DNA of 64,000 nt from Takakia lepidozioides (GCA_030704615.1 CM060734.1:11534001-11598000), one strand, 5' to 3'. Positions 41,201 to 52,694 are shown, counted from the first letter of the stretch. Notes: generated from the sequence alone by a model not told the origin. Made by a program: numbers and translations.

Positions 41201-41581
41201 GCTGCCTTGCGGTTCCCTTCAGATCAGGGTGTCCAAGGCCAAAAAAACATCGACAAACAGAAGGAGTACATTATTCCACTTAGAGGCTTCTCGGTGCTCA
41301 AACACTGAGTGACTCTCAATTTCAAACCGGCCGCTCTTCTCATTGTTGAAACCCACCGTGCCCACAAAAACGCATAGTAGACTGAAATGTACCTCGCAGG
41401 CAATTGGCCAACACAGTGCAGGGGCATCAGAACGGCCACCCAGAGACTCGCTCTTTTGAGCATCTTTAAGCAGATCCGTCCATGAGACTTCGGTGGTTTC
41501 GCCGTCCTTCAGCTCCACGAAGAACCGCTGCCTGGAAGGCATTGCCCCGCTTCGACAGGGAGCTAGCATCTTCCACTTCAC
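35232..41581 (-). CDS. UBN: Ubinuclein-like protein (HIRA complex)
   Basis: Histone H3.3 chaperone complex subunit. Exons on the minus strand: about 41480-41581 (ATG at 41581; RQRFFVELKDGETTEVSW); about 40309-40390 (acidic DEHQYHSEDAFIDHKEL, HUN/HPC2-like); about 39434-39600 (RRKPAERFSQLLEKEHAR); about 39094-39160 (KGTMRERAIQDLERGVAEC); 38419-38568 (GFYERVKE, CPPTATGEEPEQLT, KRVPRDVKQRLAKVARLA); about 37968-38060 (VPDELVDQLMG ... GHVMRLPTLK); 37577-37702; 37085-37228 (YKWDQATEDRLCDLYEQYLE); 36664-36711 (MDENKGPQIRKLYVE); 36167-36268 (LAELWPEGWMDNSDIKHAV); and 35232-35840 (Ser/Lys-rich tail, stop). The phases of the exons I fixed exactly agree. The oddity is an in-frame TAG at 37996-37998 inside the LVDQLMG exon. 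Some middle exons (rest of HUN) were not located. Family identity rests on the WDQ...LCDLY and ELWPEGWMDN core. Confidence 0.85.
35993..36025 (+). mobile_element. 33-bp LINE tail insertion in the last UBN intron
   Basis: CAAACAACGTTTTATGAGTA matches the 3' tail of the LINE family (CAAACAACGTCTTATGAGTA). Direct repeats ACACCAGCCA flank the segment (35983-35992 and 36026-36035). It is an ultra-short 5'-truncated insertion. Confidence 0.75.
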
Positions 41582-42470
41582 CGTTTTGCGTAAAAAACGG
41601 TCAATACACTACTTAATCGACTGTAACAGCCATGGCAACGCAAGTTCAAAGTATTCCTCGTCACCTCTATTGCAAGCTTTCTTACCCGCACCCACCTTGG
41701 GTTGCCTGCTGCATGCTTTAAAGAATTTATACGCAATTCGTGGATCCACTACCGTTCACCACATTGTGAAGAAAACCCTAAGTATTTTGTACTATAGGTA
41801 GTGAAAAGAACGGATAGAACCATATAAAGAGGCAGCGACACAGGCACGTCTGACGGAATCTATACGGAAGCTTGAGTCTTCCATTCAGTACGTTAGAAAC
41901 AATGGAAACAGCTTCAGTTCAAATGCAAGTGAAAAATATTCAAACAGTAACCAAATGTGAGCATAACTACTGAAATAGACCCTCAGGGGACAGAAGTGAA
42001 TCTATGTCCCAGACATTTGCTAAAAACAAAAATCTGATAAAAATCAAGCCAGCCTGCACGGCATCATTTCTAGATATCAAACGCAATCTCCAGAAGAATG
42101 CAGTAGAACTGAAGCCTACAAAAGGACTCGCTGCTGGGGATTTTCACGACATTCCGTCACTGGTTTTTCCTAAGTGAATGGAAAGCAGAATTCATGAACG
42201 AGGAGATTTTTCTAGGAAAAGAGACGGAAAAGTTTGCACCTCCGATGGGAATTACTCACAGGGTTTCGCATCATTTGCTTGCCGGATCCATAAACTTTTG
42301 ACTGAATCCATCAAGCTACAAAGGGTCCTAGAGGAATCGGACTAGAGAAGTAGACACTGCAACCCCCGCAAAAACTGTCTCGGCAGCCATAGAATGACTC
42401 GAGAGACAAGGAGCGACAGCAAACAGGAGGAACGTGAGGGCAGCGAGAAAGGAGAGAATGGGCGGCTCCA
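41582..42470. other. 5' flank of UBN; no other gene recognised
   Basis: Contains the presumed UBN promoter and 5' UTR. I see no family here on either strand. Confidence 0.4.
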
Positions 42471-42477
42471 TTATAGC

Positions 42478-42752
42478 CCCGCTCACACCGTGTGAGCTCG
42501 ATGCGATCAAGCAGGAAAATAGGCAGAGGGTTCAAGCCTACTTTGACAAGCTGAGCCGTCTGTTCCCGATCTTGTGCAGCACCGACGCTTTGTAGGAGGG
42601 CTAAGGCCAGAAATCATGAGGGCCATGTTAGGCAGACGATTTCATCACATAGAGGAGGCACTGGAAACGGCGATAGAAATAGAAAGAGGTCTTGGAAAGT
42701 TGGGTGAAACCCTACTTGAGCCTCTGGATGGTGAAGAGCTGCAAGACGCCTA
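42478..42752 (+). mobile_element. Retrotransposon gag fragment
   Basis: The frame LDAIKQENRQRVQAYFDKL and, after a shift near 42590, GLRPEIMRAMLGRRFHHIEE then ALETAIEIE resembles the gag domain of plant Ty3 elements. It ends at a TAG at 42752. Nothing else of the element is adjacent. Confidence 0.55.
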
Positions 42753-42759
42753 GCTTTCA

Positions 42760-43115
42760 CACATTTTACTACACACGAGGGGAAAAAGTGGGCTTGGGGT
42801 CGATTCTTGGCTGGTAAAGATCCAAACTAGTATCAGATCATTTCTGTCCAAAGAAACAATATAAGATTACTTTGCCCAAATTTAACAGAACAATTCACTC
42901 AAACAAATTGTGAGCACTCACTCTCCATTATTTTTTTAGAACAAATAAAAAACAAAAATAATTTGTATTTTTTTTAGTTTAGTTTATTGTATTTTTTAAA
43001 CGAAGGCCCGAGAGAGGCCAGTTGTATTGATAATGAGGAAAATCAAGCTTTTGAACTTTAGGAATGCGGGGCCTGGGGGCTCCGCATATGCCGGAGTCTT
43101 GCATTCTAGAGCAAA
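42760..43115. other. No gene recognised; AT-rich
   Basis: AT-rich, with T-tracts near 42930-43000. Nothing else seen. Confidence 0.4.
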
Positions 43116-43119
43116 ACAT

Positions 43120-43700
43120 CTTGTGTATATGAAGCCAACCTGCAATATTACAGATTCAAGACATGCCCTTCAAGCAAACATCTTGGGTATGACAAAATAA
43201 TTTGCAGCCTACCTTATTAGTATTACCCCAAGACATGCATCATGCAAGGCATCTTGGGCAAGTAAGAACAACCTGCCATATTACAGATTCAAGATATGTA
43301 CACACAAGCATCTTGATGGAGCAGCCTGCAGTTTTGGCAAATTCCAAGCATGCAACCAAATAACCCTCTTGGGCATGACAAAGCATATTGCAGCCTCATT
43401 CTTTACCATTTGTAATTACCCCAAGACATGCATCATGCAAGGCCCCTTGGGTAGTTAAGAACAGCCTGCCATACTACAGATTCAAGACATGTATACACAA
43501 GCATCTTGATGGACCAGCCTGCAGTTTTTCAGTTTCCAAACATGCAACCAAGTAACCCTCTTGGGCATGACAAGACAGATTGCAGCCTCATTCTATACCA
43601 TTCATAATTGCCCCAAGACATGCATCATGCAAGGCATCTTGGGAATGGAAGAACGGCCTGTCATATTACAGATTCAAGACATAGACACACAAACATCTTG
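43120..43700. repeat. 190-195-bp tandem repeat, about three copies
   Basis: The landmark CCCCAAGACATGCATCATGC recurs at about 43227, 43422 and 43612, and TTACAGATTCAAGACAT-type sequence recurs with the same period. Within each unit, CATCTTG/CAAGAC motifs repeat at shorter spacing. The unit size is in the range of plant satellite monomers, but with only about three copies it may be a local duplication. Confidence 0.8.
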
Positions 43701-43985
43701 AGTGTCCGGGACCAAGCCGTCTTGGCCAAAAAATAATCCATACATTGCAGGTAACTGGCCTGATGGCAATACAAGACTAATAATCTTTGGCAAAGGTCCA
43801 GTAGAGCTTACCAACACTGTTTTCCAGGAGGCTTATGCCAGGGTTTGCAAATAAACCTCACTATGCTCCGTTCCACACCAGATTCAGGTCTGAAAGAGAC
43901 CTGTCAATGCTGCCATCTTAAAAATCAAGGCCTCCTCTTCTTTAGAACCTGACAGCCACTAAGGCCGTACCCATAAAACTCACCT

Positions 43986-44713
43986 TGTCGCGGCCCTTTG
44001 CCTTGAGGGCAGGGGGTCGGGACACATGAGGGGCTGCCCCTGTGGTGGGGGCAGCGGCAGCGATAGGTATGGGGGGCTGAAGCACCCTTGAGTGCCCAAG
44101 GCACTCAGGGAAGCGGAGGCGCTCACTAGGTGGAAGCCCCGCACACCGGGTTGCGGTGGGGGTGGCTCCACAAGGGGTGGTGGTAGCTTAGCGGGACTTA
44201 GTGGGGGTGGCATAGGACTCACCATGGGGGCGGAGACCTCGTGGTGGGAGTCGTGGGGAGTTTTGGAACTCATCACGGTCCATAGGGGCCGTGGTGAGCG
44301 GGCCAAGACTCACCGCGACTCATCACCGGGAGTCGAGGGTTTTCGTGGTGGTTCGCCATAAAATGGCATGGCTGGTTGTGGAACCCCCGCGGACAGCTAC
44401 AGAAGTATATATAGGGAGTAGTAACCCCGAGAACGGTGCAAGCCCGTTGGTGACCAAAAACTAGTGAGTAAGCGAGCGAGCCGGAAAGCGACCAAAGAGT
44501 GGGGAGCTGTTCCGGACTGCCATCTACCAAAGGGAATTCTCCTAGTCCCAATTAGGTGGAGGGTTTAGAGGGAAGCGAAGGGGGGACCGTTATGTCCCGG
44601 TGAGCAGCCGAAGCTCCAAGTTGGCCCGGGCGGCCAGGTTGGGAGTCAGGCGCGCGCATCAAAGCGAGTAACTATGACTTGAAGGGGAGCTTACCGAAGT
44701 GAGGTGCGCGACA
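43986..44713 (+). repeat. 5' LTR
   Basis: Begins TGTCGCGGCCC, ends GTGCGCGACA. A TATA-like TATATATA (44406-44413) lies within, the likely start of the element's own transcription. Confidence 0.93.
44406..44413 (+). promoter_or_regulatory. TATA box in 5' LTR
   Basis: TATATATA followed by GGGAGTAG; the same sequence is in the 3' LTR at 50673-50680. Confidence 0.65.
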
Positions 44714-44715
44714 CT

Positions 44716-44727
44716 TGGTATCAGAGC
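44716..44727 (+). other. Primer-binding site
   Basis: TGGTATCAGAGC two bases after the LTR end, the usual plant initiator-Met tRNA priming site. Confidence 0.9.
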
Positions 44728-44768
44728 TTAGAGTTCAGTACGCGATCGTCCTTGGGATTGGCCTCATC

Positions 44769-45850
44769 ATGGGGTCGGGCAAGCCGAAGCGAAAGCGGAA
44801 CGGCCCAAAAGATGATGATCCCGGTGAGCCCGATGGGGGCGACGTGTCACCGAGGCGGCCGTTTGAGGAAGCGATGCATGTTTCCGAAAACGAGGCCGCT
44901 CAAGAGCGGGAGGAATCCGAGGAGTCGGAGCCCGAGGAATCCTTGAGAGCTTCGACAAACCAAGAGATGCCTCCCATGCCGGCAGCCTTTTGGAAGGGTT
45001 GTTGGCGCAGTTTGGCGGGACGTTAAAAGACGTGTTGAAGGCGGCTAATGCCACTTCCACTAAGGCAAAGTTTAAGGTGAAGCCTAAGGAACCCGGCACC
45101 TTCGAGGGCGTCCGAAATCGGAAGGCACTCAACACCTGGCTCCTGGAGCTAGAGCAGTACTTCCGGGCGGCCAAGTTGAGTGACGAGGATCGGGTGGAAG
45201 TGGCTCCCACCTATTTGAGAGGGCTATGCTCAACAATGGTGGCAGAAACGCCTTCACGACCGAGGTCCAAGCCCGGAAACCTTGAACTGGAGTGGGTTCA
45301 AGGAATTGATGAAGAGACAGTTTGTGCCCCTCAACGCGTCCTGGCTTGCCCGGGACAAGATGAGGAATTTGAAGCAAACAGATGACATTCGGGGGTATGT
45401 CCAGGCTTTCAATGTGCTGTTGCTCGAAGTCGCGGACATGGCAGAACCAGAAATGGTCTTCAACTTTGTGGCGGGACTGGCCCCATGGGCCAGGCGGAAG
45501 TTGGAGGAGAAGCCACCCAAGACTTTGAACGAGGCAATTGAGAGGGCTGAATGTTTCTCGGATGTCCCTAGGGGTGAGAGACAAGGCCGTACGGAGCTGA
45601 ACCACAAGAAGACCCGGCGGGAAGGTGACTCCTTCCGACCGGAAAAGAAGTGGGATAGGCCACGCGGCGACAATGGCACGTGGAAATCGAAGGGAGGGCC
45701 TTCACACGTCAAGGCGGCACCCGGTGCTTCGAAAGGAAAAGCGGGTGGAGCGGCTTATGGCGGACAGAAGGCGACCTTTGATGGAGTGTGTTTCAATTGC
45801 GGGAGCCCGGGCACATGGCCAAGAAGTGCACGAAGCCCCGGCAATTGAAC
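44769..45850 (+). pseudogene. gag region of the chromovirus, frameshifted
   Basis: A charged N-terminus (GSGKPKRKRNGPKDDD, Glu-rich) is followed by capsid-like sequence (KPKEPGTFEGVRNRKALNTW, ELEQYFRAAKLSDEDRV, DDIRGYVQAFNVLLLEVADM, FVAGLAPWARRKLEEKPP). A CCHC knuckle (VCFNCGSPG then HMAKKCTKP in another frame) closes it. Frames change near 45000, 45270 and 45812. This protein would form the particle and bind element RNA. Confidence 0.85.
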
Positions 45851-46384
45851 ATGACTCGGGCGACCACGGAGCTGTCGGAAGATACCATCAGTCGCTTGGT
45901 GGAAGCGGTGGTCGCCAGGACTTGCAAGGTAGGCAAATTTTCTTGTGAGTTGTATCAGGAAACTGGCGCCTTACGAAAAGGGAGTCAGTTATTGTTCGTG
46001 GATGGGATAATATCCGGAACTAATGTGTCGTTGTTGGTGGACACAGGAGCGTCGCACTCCTTCATGACACCGGCAACGGCACAAAAGCTGGGACTCCCGA
46101 CAAGTGACGTGGGGGCCTCTATTGAGGTGCGTTCTGCCAAAGGAGAACCACAGTTGGCGACAAGGTTGGCGATTGATGTTCCCCTTCAACTGGGGAGTTG
46201 GGAGGGACGTGAGAACTTCACCATCTGCGAGATCGATGGAGTGGATCTCATTTTGGGGATGACCTTTTTGAGCAAATCCGGAGCGGTCATAGATGGCCGC
46301 AAGAGAGTAGTCACGCTGCCATGTGGGAATGGTGGCGAGGTTTTACGAGTGTCAGAAACGCCAAATCCGTGGGAGGGCGAATAA
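45788..46384 (+). pseudogene. pol: protease segment of the chromovirus
   Basis: An open frame of 198 codons containing VSLLVDTGASHSFMTP, the aspartic protease active site (Asp-Thr-Gly), and the flap-like VDLILGMTFLS. It ends at a stop at 46384; the RT continues in another frame. Confidence 0.85.
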
Positions 46385-46579
46385 ACCTTCTGTCAGCAAA
46401 GGAGTGGGCCGTGGAGGAGGCACACGGCCCCAGTTTTTGCTTTACATTAGAGAAGTGAAAGGAGAAGGCGATGGGGAGCCGAGCCCAGATTGGATCAAGG
46501 GGATTTTGGAGAAATACCAGGATGTGATGCCGGAGGATTTACCAAGCGGCTTGCCACCGCGAAAGGAGTTGACCACAAG

Positions 46580-47260
46580 ATTGAGGTGATACCGGGATCG
46601 GAACCGCCTGCCAAGGCGCCCTACCGGTTGAGCCACAGAGAGTTGGTCGAGCTGAAGACTCAGCTCAAGGATCTAATGTCAAAGGGGTACATCCGGCGAG
46701 TAAGTCACCTTACGGAGCCCCGGTGCTATTTGCAGACAAGAAGGATGGGACGCTGCGGATGTGTGTCGATTACAGGGCTCTGAATAAGGTGACTATAAAA
46801 AACCGGTACCCTTTGCCAAGGATCGACGACCTCTTCGATCGGTTGGCAGGAGCGAAGTATTTCAGCCGGATCGACTTGCGCTCCGGCTATCACCAATTCG
46901 GGTGGCGGAAGGAGATGAGGAGAAGACCGCGTGCAGGACAAGGTATGGTTCATATGAGTTCTTGGTGATGCCTTTTGGGCTCACCAATGCACCAGCGACA
47001 TTTAGCACGCTGATGAACAGCCTTTTCCAGGAGTGGTTGGATGACTTTGTGATTGTGTACATCGACGACATCTTGGTGTACTCGAAAACAAAGGAGGAGC
47101 ACCTGGAGCACCTCAAAAGGGTGTTCCAAAAATTGCGGGAATGGAAGCTATGTATGCCAAAGCTTCAAAGTGCGAATTCGGGGTCACAAAAGTGGAGTTC
47201 CTGGGGCATGTGATTACACAAGATGGGATCAAAATGGATGAACAGAAAGGTGAGGGCGAT
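46580..47260 (+). pseudogene. pol: reverse transcriptase of the chromovirus
   Basis: Shows [67 protein letters not shown] and the catalytic [13 protein letters not shown], then [14 protein letters not shown]. Frames shift near 46700, 46900 and 47140. Confidence 0.92.
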
Positions 47261-47439
47261 TTGGACTGGGAGCCTCCGACTTCGGTCCCGGGAGTGCGAT
47301 CCTTCCTAGGACTCGCCTCCTATTACCGAAAGTATGTGAGAAATTTCGCCAAGATCGCGGGGCCGCTGTCGGACCTTCTGTGTAAATCCAAAGTCTGGGT
47401 ATGGAACACATTTGTGGCCAAGCTTTTGCTGAATTGAAG

Positions 47440-47835
47440 CAGCGGATGGCGGAAGCTCCAGTCTTGAAAATCCCGGAGTTCGATCGTCCGTTTGAGATTC
47501 ATACAGATGCATCGGACTTCGCGATTGGGGGTGTGTACTTATGCAAGATGGACGTCCAGTGGCTTATGAAAGTAAGAAACTGAATGAAGTGGAGCGACGG
47601 TGGCCGACGCACGAAAAAGAGATGAAGGCGGTGGTGCATTGTCTTGAGCTCTGGCGCCACTATGTTGGTTCCAACCCAGTGAAGGTGTTCACGGACAATG
47701 TCACGGTGGTGAAGTATTTTGCCACGCAGCCCAAGTTGTCCCCAAAACAACTTAGGTGGCAAGATACTTGGCAGTGTTCGACGTGGATATCCAGTACAAA
47801 CCGGGACGGGACAATGTGGTGGCCGATGCTTTAAG
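47440..47835 (+). pseudogene. pol: RNase H of the chromovirus
   Basis: PFEIHTDASDFAIGGV, VAYESKKLNEVERRWPTHEK and VFTDNVTVVKYF, then PGRDNVVADALSRK. The catalytic Asp and Glu positions are present. Frames shift near 47530 and 47750. Confidence 0.9.
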
Positions 47836-48029
47836 TAGAAAGCAGCAGCTCTTGTTGGTGTACAAGGGCGAGACGGCGCTCCAAAGGAAGATCCGGAAGG
47901 CTTGCCGGAAGGATGAGCTGGCAAAGTCCGTGATGCAGGACTTGAGGACGGGGGTTAAATCGCAGTTCCACTTGCAAAATGGACTGCTCCGGTATAAGCA
48001 AAAATGTCTCTACGTGCCGAAGGGAGAGA

Positions 48030-48760
48030 TCAGGATAGCCTCTTGAGAGAATGCCATGATAGCCCGCTTGCGGGCCACGGCGGAGCCAAGCGCACTGCGG
48101 CACTCTTGAAGAAAGAGTATTTCTGGCCCAAACTGAGGGAGGAGGCAGAGGAGTAAGTCAAGACATGCACCACATGCCAACAAACCGGAGCGAGTACAAA
48201 AAGCAAGCGGGGCTGTTACAACCCCTTGCCGATTCCAGAGGGGACTTGGGAAAGCGTCTCGATGGATTTCATGACTGCTATGCCGCTGTCAAAAGGATTC
48301 GATGCAATCATGGTGGTGGTGGATAGGTTCAGTAAAATGGGCCATTTCATCCCCACCAAGGAGACGGCAACGGCGCAGGAGACAGGGCGACTTTACTTCG
48401 CCACGTCTTAAAGCATCATGGAGTCCCGAAGGATATTGTCTCGGATCGCGATCCAAAGTTTACGAGTAAATTTTGGAGGACACTTTGGAAGAAGATGGGG
48501 ATGAGGCTGAAGATGAGCACCGCCTTCCGACCTACGACGGACGGCCAAACGAAAAGAGTGAATTCCGTAGTGAAGCAATTCTTGCGGAATTACGTGTCGG
48601 CAGACCAATCAGACTGGATGGAACACTTAGACGCGGCAGAGTTCTGTTATAATAACACAGAACACTCCGCAACGGGAGTTTCCCCTTTCGTATTGGTCTA
48701 TGGAAAAGCACCTCTGGTGCCGACAAGTTGGGCCGCCCAGGACATTGAGGAACGGCAGTA
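48030..48760 (+). pseudogene. pol: integrase of the chromovirus
   Basis: The zinc-binding start, in broken frames (HDSPLAGHGGAKRT, TCTTCQQ), is followed by the core WESVSMDFMTAMPLSKGFD, VVVDRFSKMGHFIPTK, GVPKDIVSDRDPKF, FRPTTDGQTKRVN and AEFCYNNTEHSATGVSPF. The DDE residues Asp, Asp and Glu can be assigned except that the stretch near Glu (TDGQTKRVNSVV) has Val where Glu is usual. A stop at 48411 interrupts it. Confidence 0.88.
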
Positions 48761-48989
48761 GCGGCGGCGGTACTGGAAGAACGCGAGCGTTTGTTGAAGC
48801 TCGCAAAGTACAACATTGCCAAAGCTAGGAAACGGAAACGGTATGAAAGGCAGGCGAATCGGAAGCGGAGGGAAGTGAAGTTTGAGGCAGGCACAGAGGT
48901 CTGGTTGAACGTCAAGAATTTTCGACTACCTCCGGAAGTGAGTCCGAAGTTGTACCTCCGTATGCGGGACCCTTCGCATTCGGAAGGTT

Positions 48990-49290
48990 ATGAATGAGGA
49001 TGTGTATGAATTGGAGCGCCGGCAAACAGCAAGGTGCACCAGTATTCCATGTCTCCTTTTGAAGCCTTACTTCAAAGATGAAGCGCGTCCGAATCGACAT
49101 CAAGTGTTGCGTCCGCCATCTATGCTGTTGGATCATGAAAATGAACCTGAGTACGAGGTGGAGGCAATACTTAAGTCGAGGAGGTTTCAAGAACCGAGAA
49201 ACGGAGTAAGTCTCGTCAAATGGAAGGGCTATCATCATGTGGAGGCATCTTGGGTGCGTGCCTCAGAAAAGGGGAAACGCATCCGAGGCG
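48990..49290 (+). pseudogene. pol: chromodomain of the chromovirus
   Basis: EYEVEAILKSRRFQEPRNG followed by SLVKWKGYHHVEASWV is a chromodomain, with the aromatic Tyr/Trp pair. In such elements this domain guides integration toward particular chromatin. Confidence 0.85.
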
Positions 49291-49399
49291 GTTGCAGCTT
49301 TCGAAGGGCGACCTCAAAAGCGGAAGAAACGTTGATGGGGACATCAACCTTGGAGCGTGGGGGAGGAAATGCATGCTTAGCCCGGCTTAGCTAGCTTAG

Positions 49400-50249
49400 G
49401 AATCCGATTACAAAAACTTGTATTGTAAAAAATTTGTTATAAAGGAAATGGGTTCCAAATGTTGTGCGTCCTATTTTGTTTGGAATGGTGATGCATGGTA
49501 TGGTTGGCTAGTGTGTAGAATGCATGCTAGCTTATAAAAGTGGGAGAGGTAAATTGGGTTAATCGTGTGTTTGCGTAGTGCCGTAGTGCCAAATCGGGTG
49601 ACCCCCATCCAAGGGGCAAGGAAACTTGCGACTTCTTTGGGAGTTCACGTGCTAGTGCGCACCTGGCGCGTGCGCGTACTATAACTGTGCTACCGAGGGG
49701 GTTGCCTTGTAGTGCGGGCTAACGCGGGAAGCTACGTGCTTCCGTTCACGTACTATAATCGTGTAGCCTCGGGACGAAGTCGTAGTGCGGCTTCGGCGTG
49801 TTCCCGTACCTCAGGCCAGCATTCCAAGGCGGACCCAATTGTAGTGATTGGGGCGCACGGTTGGTTCAAGGTTATCTTCCTAGTCAAAGAGGGTTCCAGG
49901 TGAACCCTTGCTCAAGGTGATGCCAAAAGCGGCATCATGAGCGATCGCAAGCAATGTTGTTGCAGTAAGGCGATTCGATCCTCGGGGAGGATCGTTCCTT
50001 GGCCTTGAAGTAGGCCAAGAAGAGTGCACTGGGAGGAGCTGGAGAGGCTCCACCCTTGGCCGGGACTTGGAGGAAGTCGGCCGAACTAGCTAGTGGAGAG
50101 TAGAGTCAAGTGTGGGGTTTGGTTCTTTGCCATGGGACGCCATGGTGCGGAAACAAACTCCTTGATGTGGACGCCACACAACTTGGATGTTCGTTTCTAC
50201 AAAATTGACAAGTCGATGAGGACATCGACTCCCTGTTGGTAGGGGTGTG
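49400..50249 (+). other. Non-coding region between chromodomain and 3' LTR
   Basis: About 850 bp without a frame. It contains loosely repeated GTAGTGCGG / CGTACTATAA segments (49560-49850). No clean polypurine tract is visible just before the 3' LTR. Confidence 0.55.
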
Positions 50250-50980
50250 TGTCGCGGCCCTTTGCCTTGAGGGCAGGGGGTCGGGACACATGGGGGGCTG
50301 CCCCTGTGGTGGGGGCAGCGGCAGCGGCAGCGATAGGTATGGGGGGCTGAAGCACCCTTGAGTGCCCAAGGCACTCAGGGAAGCGGAGGCGCTCACTAGG
50401 TGGAAGCCCCGCACACCGGTTGCGGTGGGGGTGGCTCCACAAGGGGTGGTGGTAGCTTAGCGGGACTTAGTGGGGGTGGCATAGGACTCACCATGGGGGC
50501 GGAGACCTCGTGGTGGGAGTCGTGGGGAGTTTTGGAACTCATCACGGTCCATAGGGGCCGTGGTGAGGGGCCAAGACTCACCGCGACTCATCACCGGGAG
50601 TCGAGGGTTTTCGTGGTGGTTCGCCATAAAATGGCATGGCTGGTTGTGGAACCCCGCGGATAGCTACAGAAGTATATATAGGGAGTAGTAACCCGAGAAC
50701 GGTGCAAGCCCGTTGGTGACCAAAAACTAGTGAGTAAGCGAGCGAGCCGGAAAGCGACCAAAGAGTGGGGAGCTGTTCCGGACTGCCATCTACCAAAGGG
50801 AATTCTCCTAGTCTCAATTAGGTGGAGGGTTTAGAGGGAAGCGAAGGGGGGGACCGTTATGTCCCGGTGAGCAGCCGAAGCTCCAAGTGGGCCCGGGCGG
50901 CCAGGTTGGGAGTCAGGCGCGCGCATCAAAGCGAGTAACTATGACTTGAAGGGGAGCTTACCGAAGTGAGGTGCGCGACA
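50250..50980 (+). repeat. 3' LTR
   Basis: Near-identical to 43986-44713; begins TGTCGCGGCCC, ends GTGCGCGACA. Confidence 0.93.
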
Positions 50981-51780
50981 CACCACCTCCTTAAGGCCAA
51001 AACAGTACCTAGCTTAATAATAAGGTCCAGATGATGGGCTTCAAGAGACAGGCCTACCAGGGCAAAATGCTCCATCAAAGGCAGCAAAACATAAGTCAAA
51101 AGTAAGCATCAGCATGCCAAACCAGGAGCAAACGGGCCGTAATCGAGGCTGCAGGGAGCAGCCAGGTCAAGACGCCATACACTATAGGCTCCCTTTGCCC
51201 ACATCCATATCTGCAAGCTCAAGAGAATTCAAAGCAAGTAGGGATCCTCACCTGGTCCCATCACAAGCCCCCACAAAAACCAACAGGTTAGTCAGGATTG
51301 TGGAACCCCAGGTGAATCACAGACCCCTATGCTTGTCATCGATGTCAACTGATAACCTCAAAAGCGAGAGAGAAAGACATAAAACAAAAGGAACCCTAAT
51401 CACCAAAAGCACCTTGAGCGATTGGGGAAGAGAACTGTGCGCCATCACCACCAGCAACCCACCTCCACCAAAGCAAAGGAGAAGTGAAACATACAAGCAC
51501 ACTTGCTAGGTTTAAAAAGGGAGAGAGAGATACTTCCCCACACAAGCGCCGCTGCAAAAATTAAAAGCCAGAGGAGGGAAAGAGACGATGCATTCACAGC
51601 ATTGTCTCCCGCCTGTAAAAAAAAACAAAGCGCCGCCATTGCGCATCCCCAGGAGATCGCCCAGCACGGGTACGATGCAGCAAACAGGGTAGCAGCAAAA
51701 CACAGACGCCATAACGTTCTTCCCGCGAGCTCAGAAGCACTGCTCGTGCTTCTGACGGCGGGAGTGATATCCTAGGGCTC
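50981..51780. other. No gene recognised
   Basis: Right flank of the LTR element. Short frames only, none with family resemblance. Confidence 0.4.
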
Positions 51781-51789
51781 TTGCCCGAT

Positions 51790-52320
51790 TTTTCATCCGT
51801 GCAGGATGAATAATCAACACCACATCCTTTAAAACCCAACGGATTTTATCCGTAGCTAGGTTAAACGGTAGGTTTTAGGGTAGGGGTTAGGGTTTCACAC
51901 CTTAACTAACCATAATTAAGGGTAATCAATATCAGTCCAAGGCCATCAAAAGCTGTACACTTCATCCGGTTCAGATGAAAAAAAATTATTGAGTTCATCC
52001 GTTGGAAAAAGTCCAGCAGTAGGATGAAAAAACAGGAAATAACATCCAAGGCATCGGTTTTACATCCTTACAGGTAATTCCACATCCCAAAAATGTCTCA
52101 TCCGGCTCGAAGGCCGCAATGAACCTTGCGTTGATGCAAGGTTGATTGGCAGATCCACAAATGTTAAGTGTAACTTGTAAAAGCAATAAAAGAGGAATAA
52201 AAATATATATATCCTGGCATTTTTCATCCGGTATGGATGGAAAAATAGGATGCCAGTGGCAACCCCCACAGAGGTAATTCCTCATTCTCTGGTGACTCAT
52301 CCGGTATGGATGAAAGTCAA
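51790..52320. repeat. Cluster of TTCATCC...GGATGAA palindromes
   Basis: Hairpin-like boxes recur: TTCATCCGTGCAGGATGAA near 51793, TTCATCCGGTTCAGATGAA near 51960, TTCATCCGGTATGGATGGAA near 52222, and TCATCCGGTATGGATGAA near 52298. Single half-boxes occur near 51990, 52065 and 52098. No frame is conserved. Confidence 0.7.
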
Positions 52321-52457
52321 TAAAAGAGGAATGAAAAATCAATCGGACATTCGATGAACAGACGTGGGACACTGACTCCAGCAATGCCTCCATTTCCTTC
52401 TTATCGAGAGGAACTCTGTTGGAGCCATCTTCCGACATAATTCTGGCCAATGTCATC

Positions 52458-52694
52458 TTATGGGCGGCCTGCATGCAGCTGTATCTGTTTGGGTTTGGCA
52501 CCAGGTCTCAACTTAACCTCCTCCTGAATGAGCTGCTCTGCCTCGTGGGCAGCCTCTCGCGAGTTCCCCCTCGCCAATTTGTGACAATGCACACCAACGT
52601 GTATGCAAGCTCGTGTGAGGTCAGGGAAACGGCAACACATGAATGCTTGGTTGTTCTTTGCAATGCGCACACTTAAATGTGGTATTGGGAACAT
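52458..52694 (-). other. Unrecognised protein-like frame
   Basis: The minus-strand frame contains RIAKNNQAFMCCRFPDLTRA, then HVGVHCHKLARGNSREA and a Glu/Lys-rich end. The Cys-Cys and His spacing looks like a real, possibly transposon-derived, domain, but I do not recognise it. Confidence 0.35.

Larger units (their letters stand above)
43986..50980 (+). mobile_element. Chromodomain Ty3/gypsy LTR retrotransposon
   Basis: Two LTRs (43986-44713 and 50250-50980) enclose gag-pol in the plus orientation, in the order gag, zinc knuckle, protease, RT, RNase H, integrase, chromodomain, which defines a chromovirus. A primer-binding site complementary to initiator Met tRNA follows the left LTR. Flanks CACCT and CACCA agree at four of five bases and are a probable target duplication. 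The two LTRs differ by a few substitutions and small indels only, including one to two extra GCAGCG units on the right, so the insertion looks recent. The pol frame is broken several times. It sits between unrelated intergenic sequences. Confidence 0.95.

Noticed and set aside
44092-44361. Gly-rich frame inside the LTR
   Set aside because: It is repeated in both LTRs and has low-complexity composition; regulatory LTR sequence explains it.
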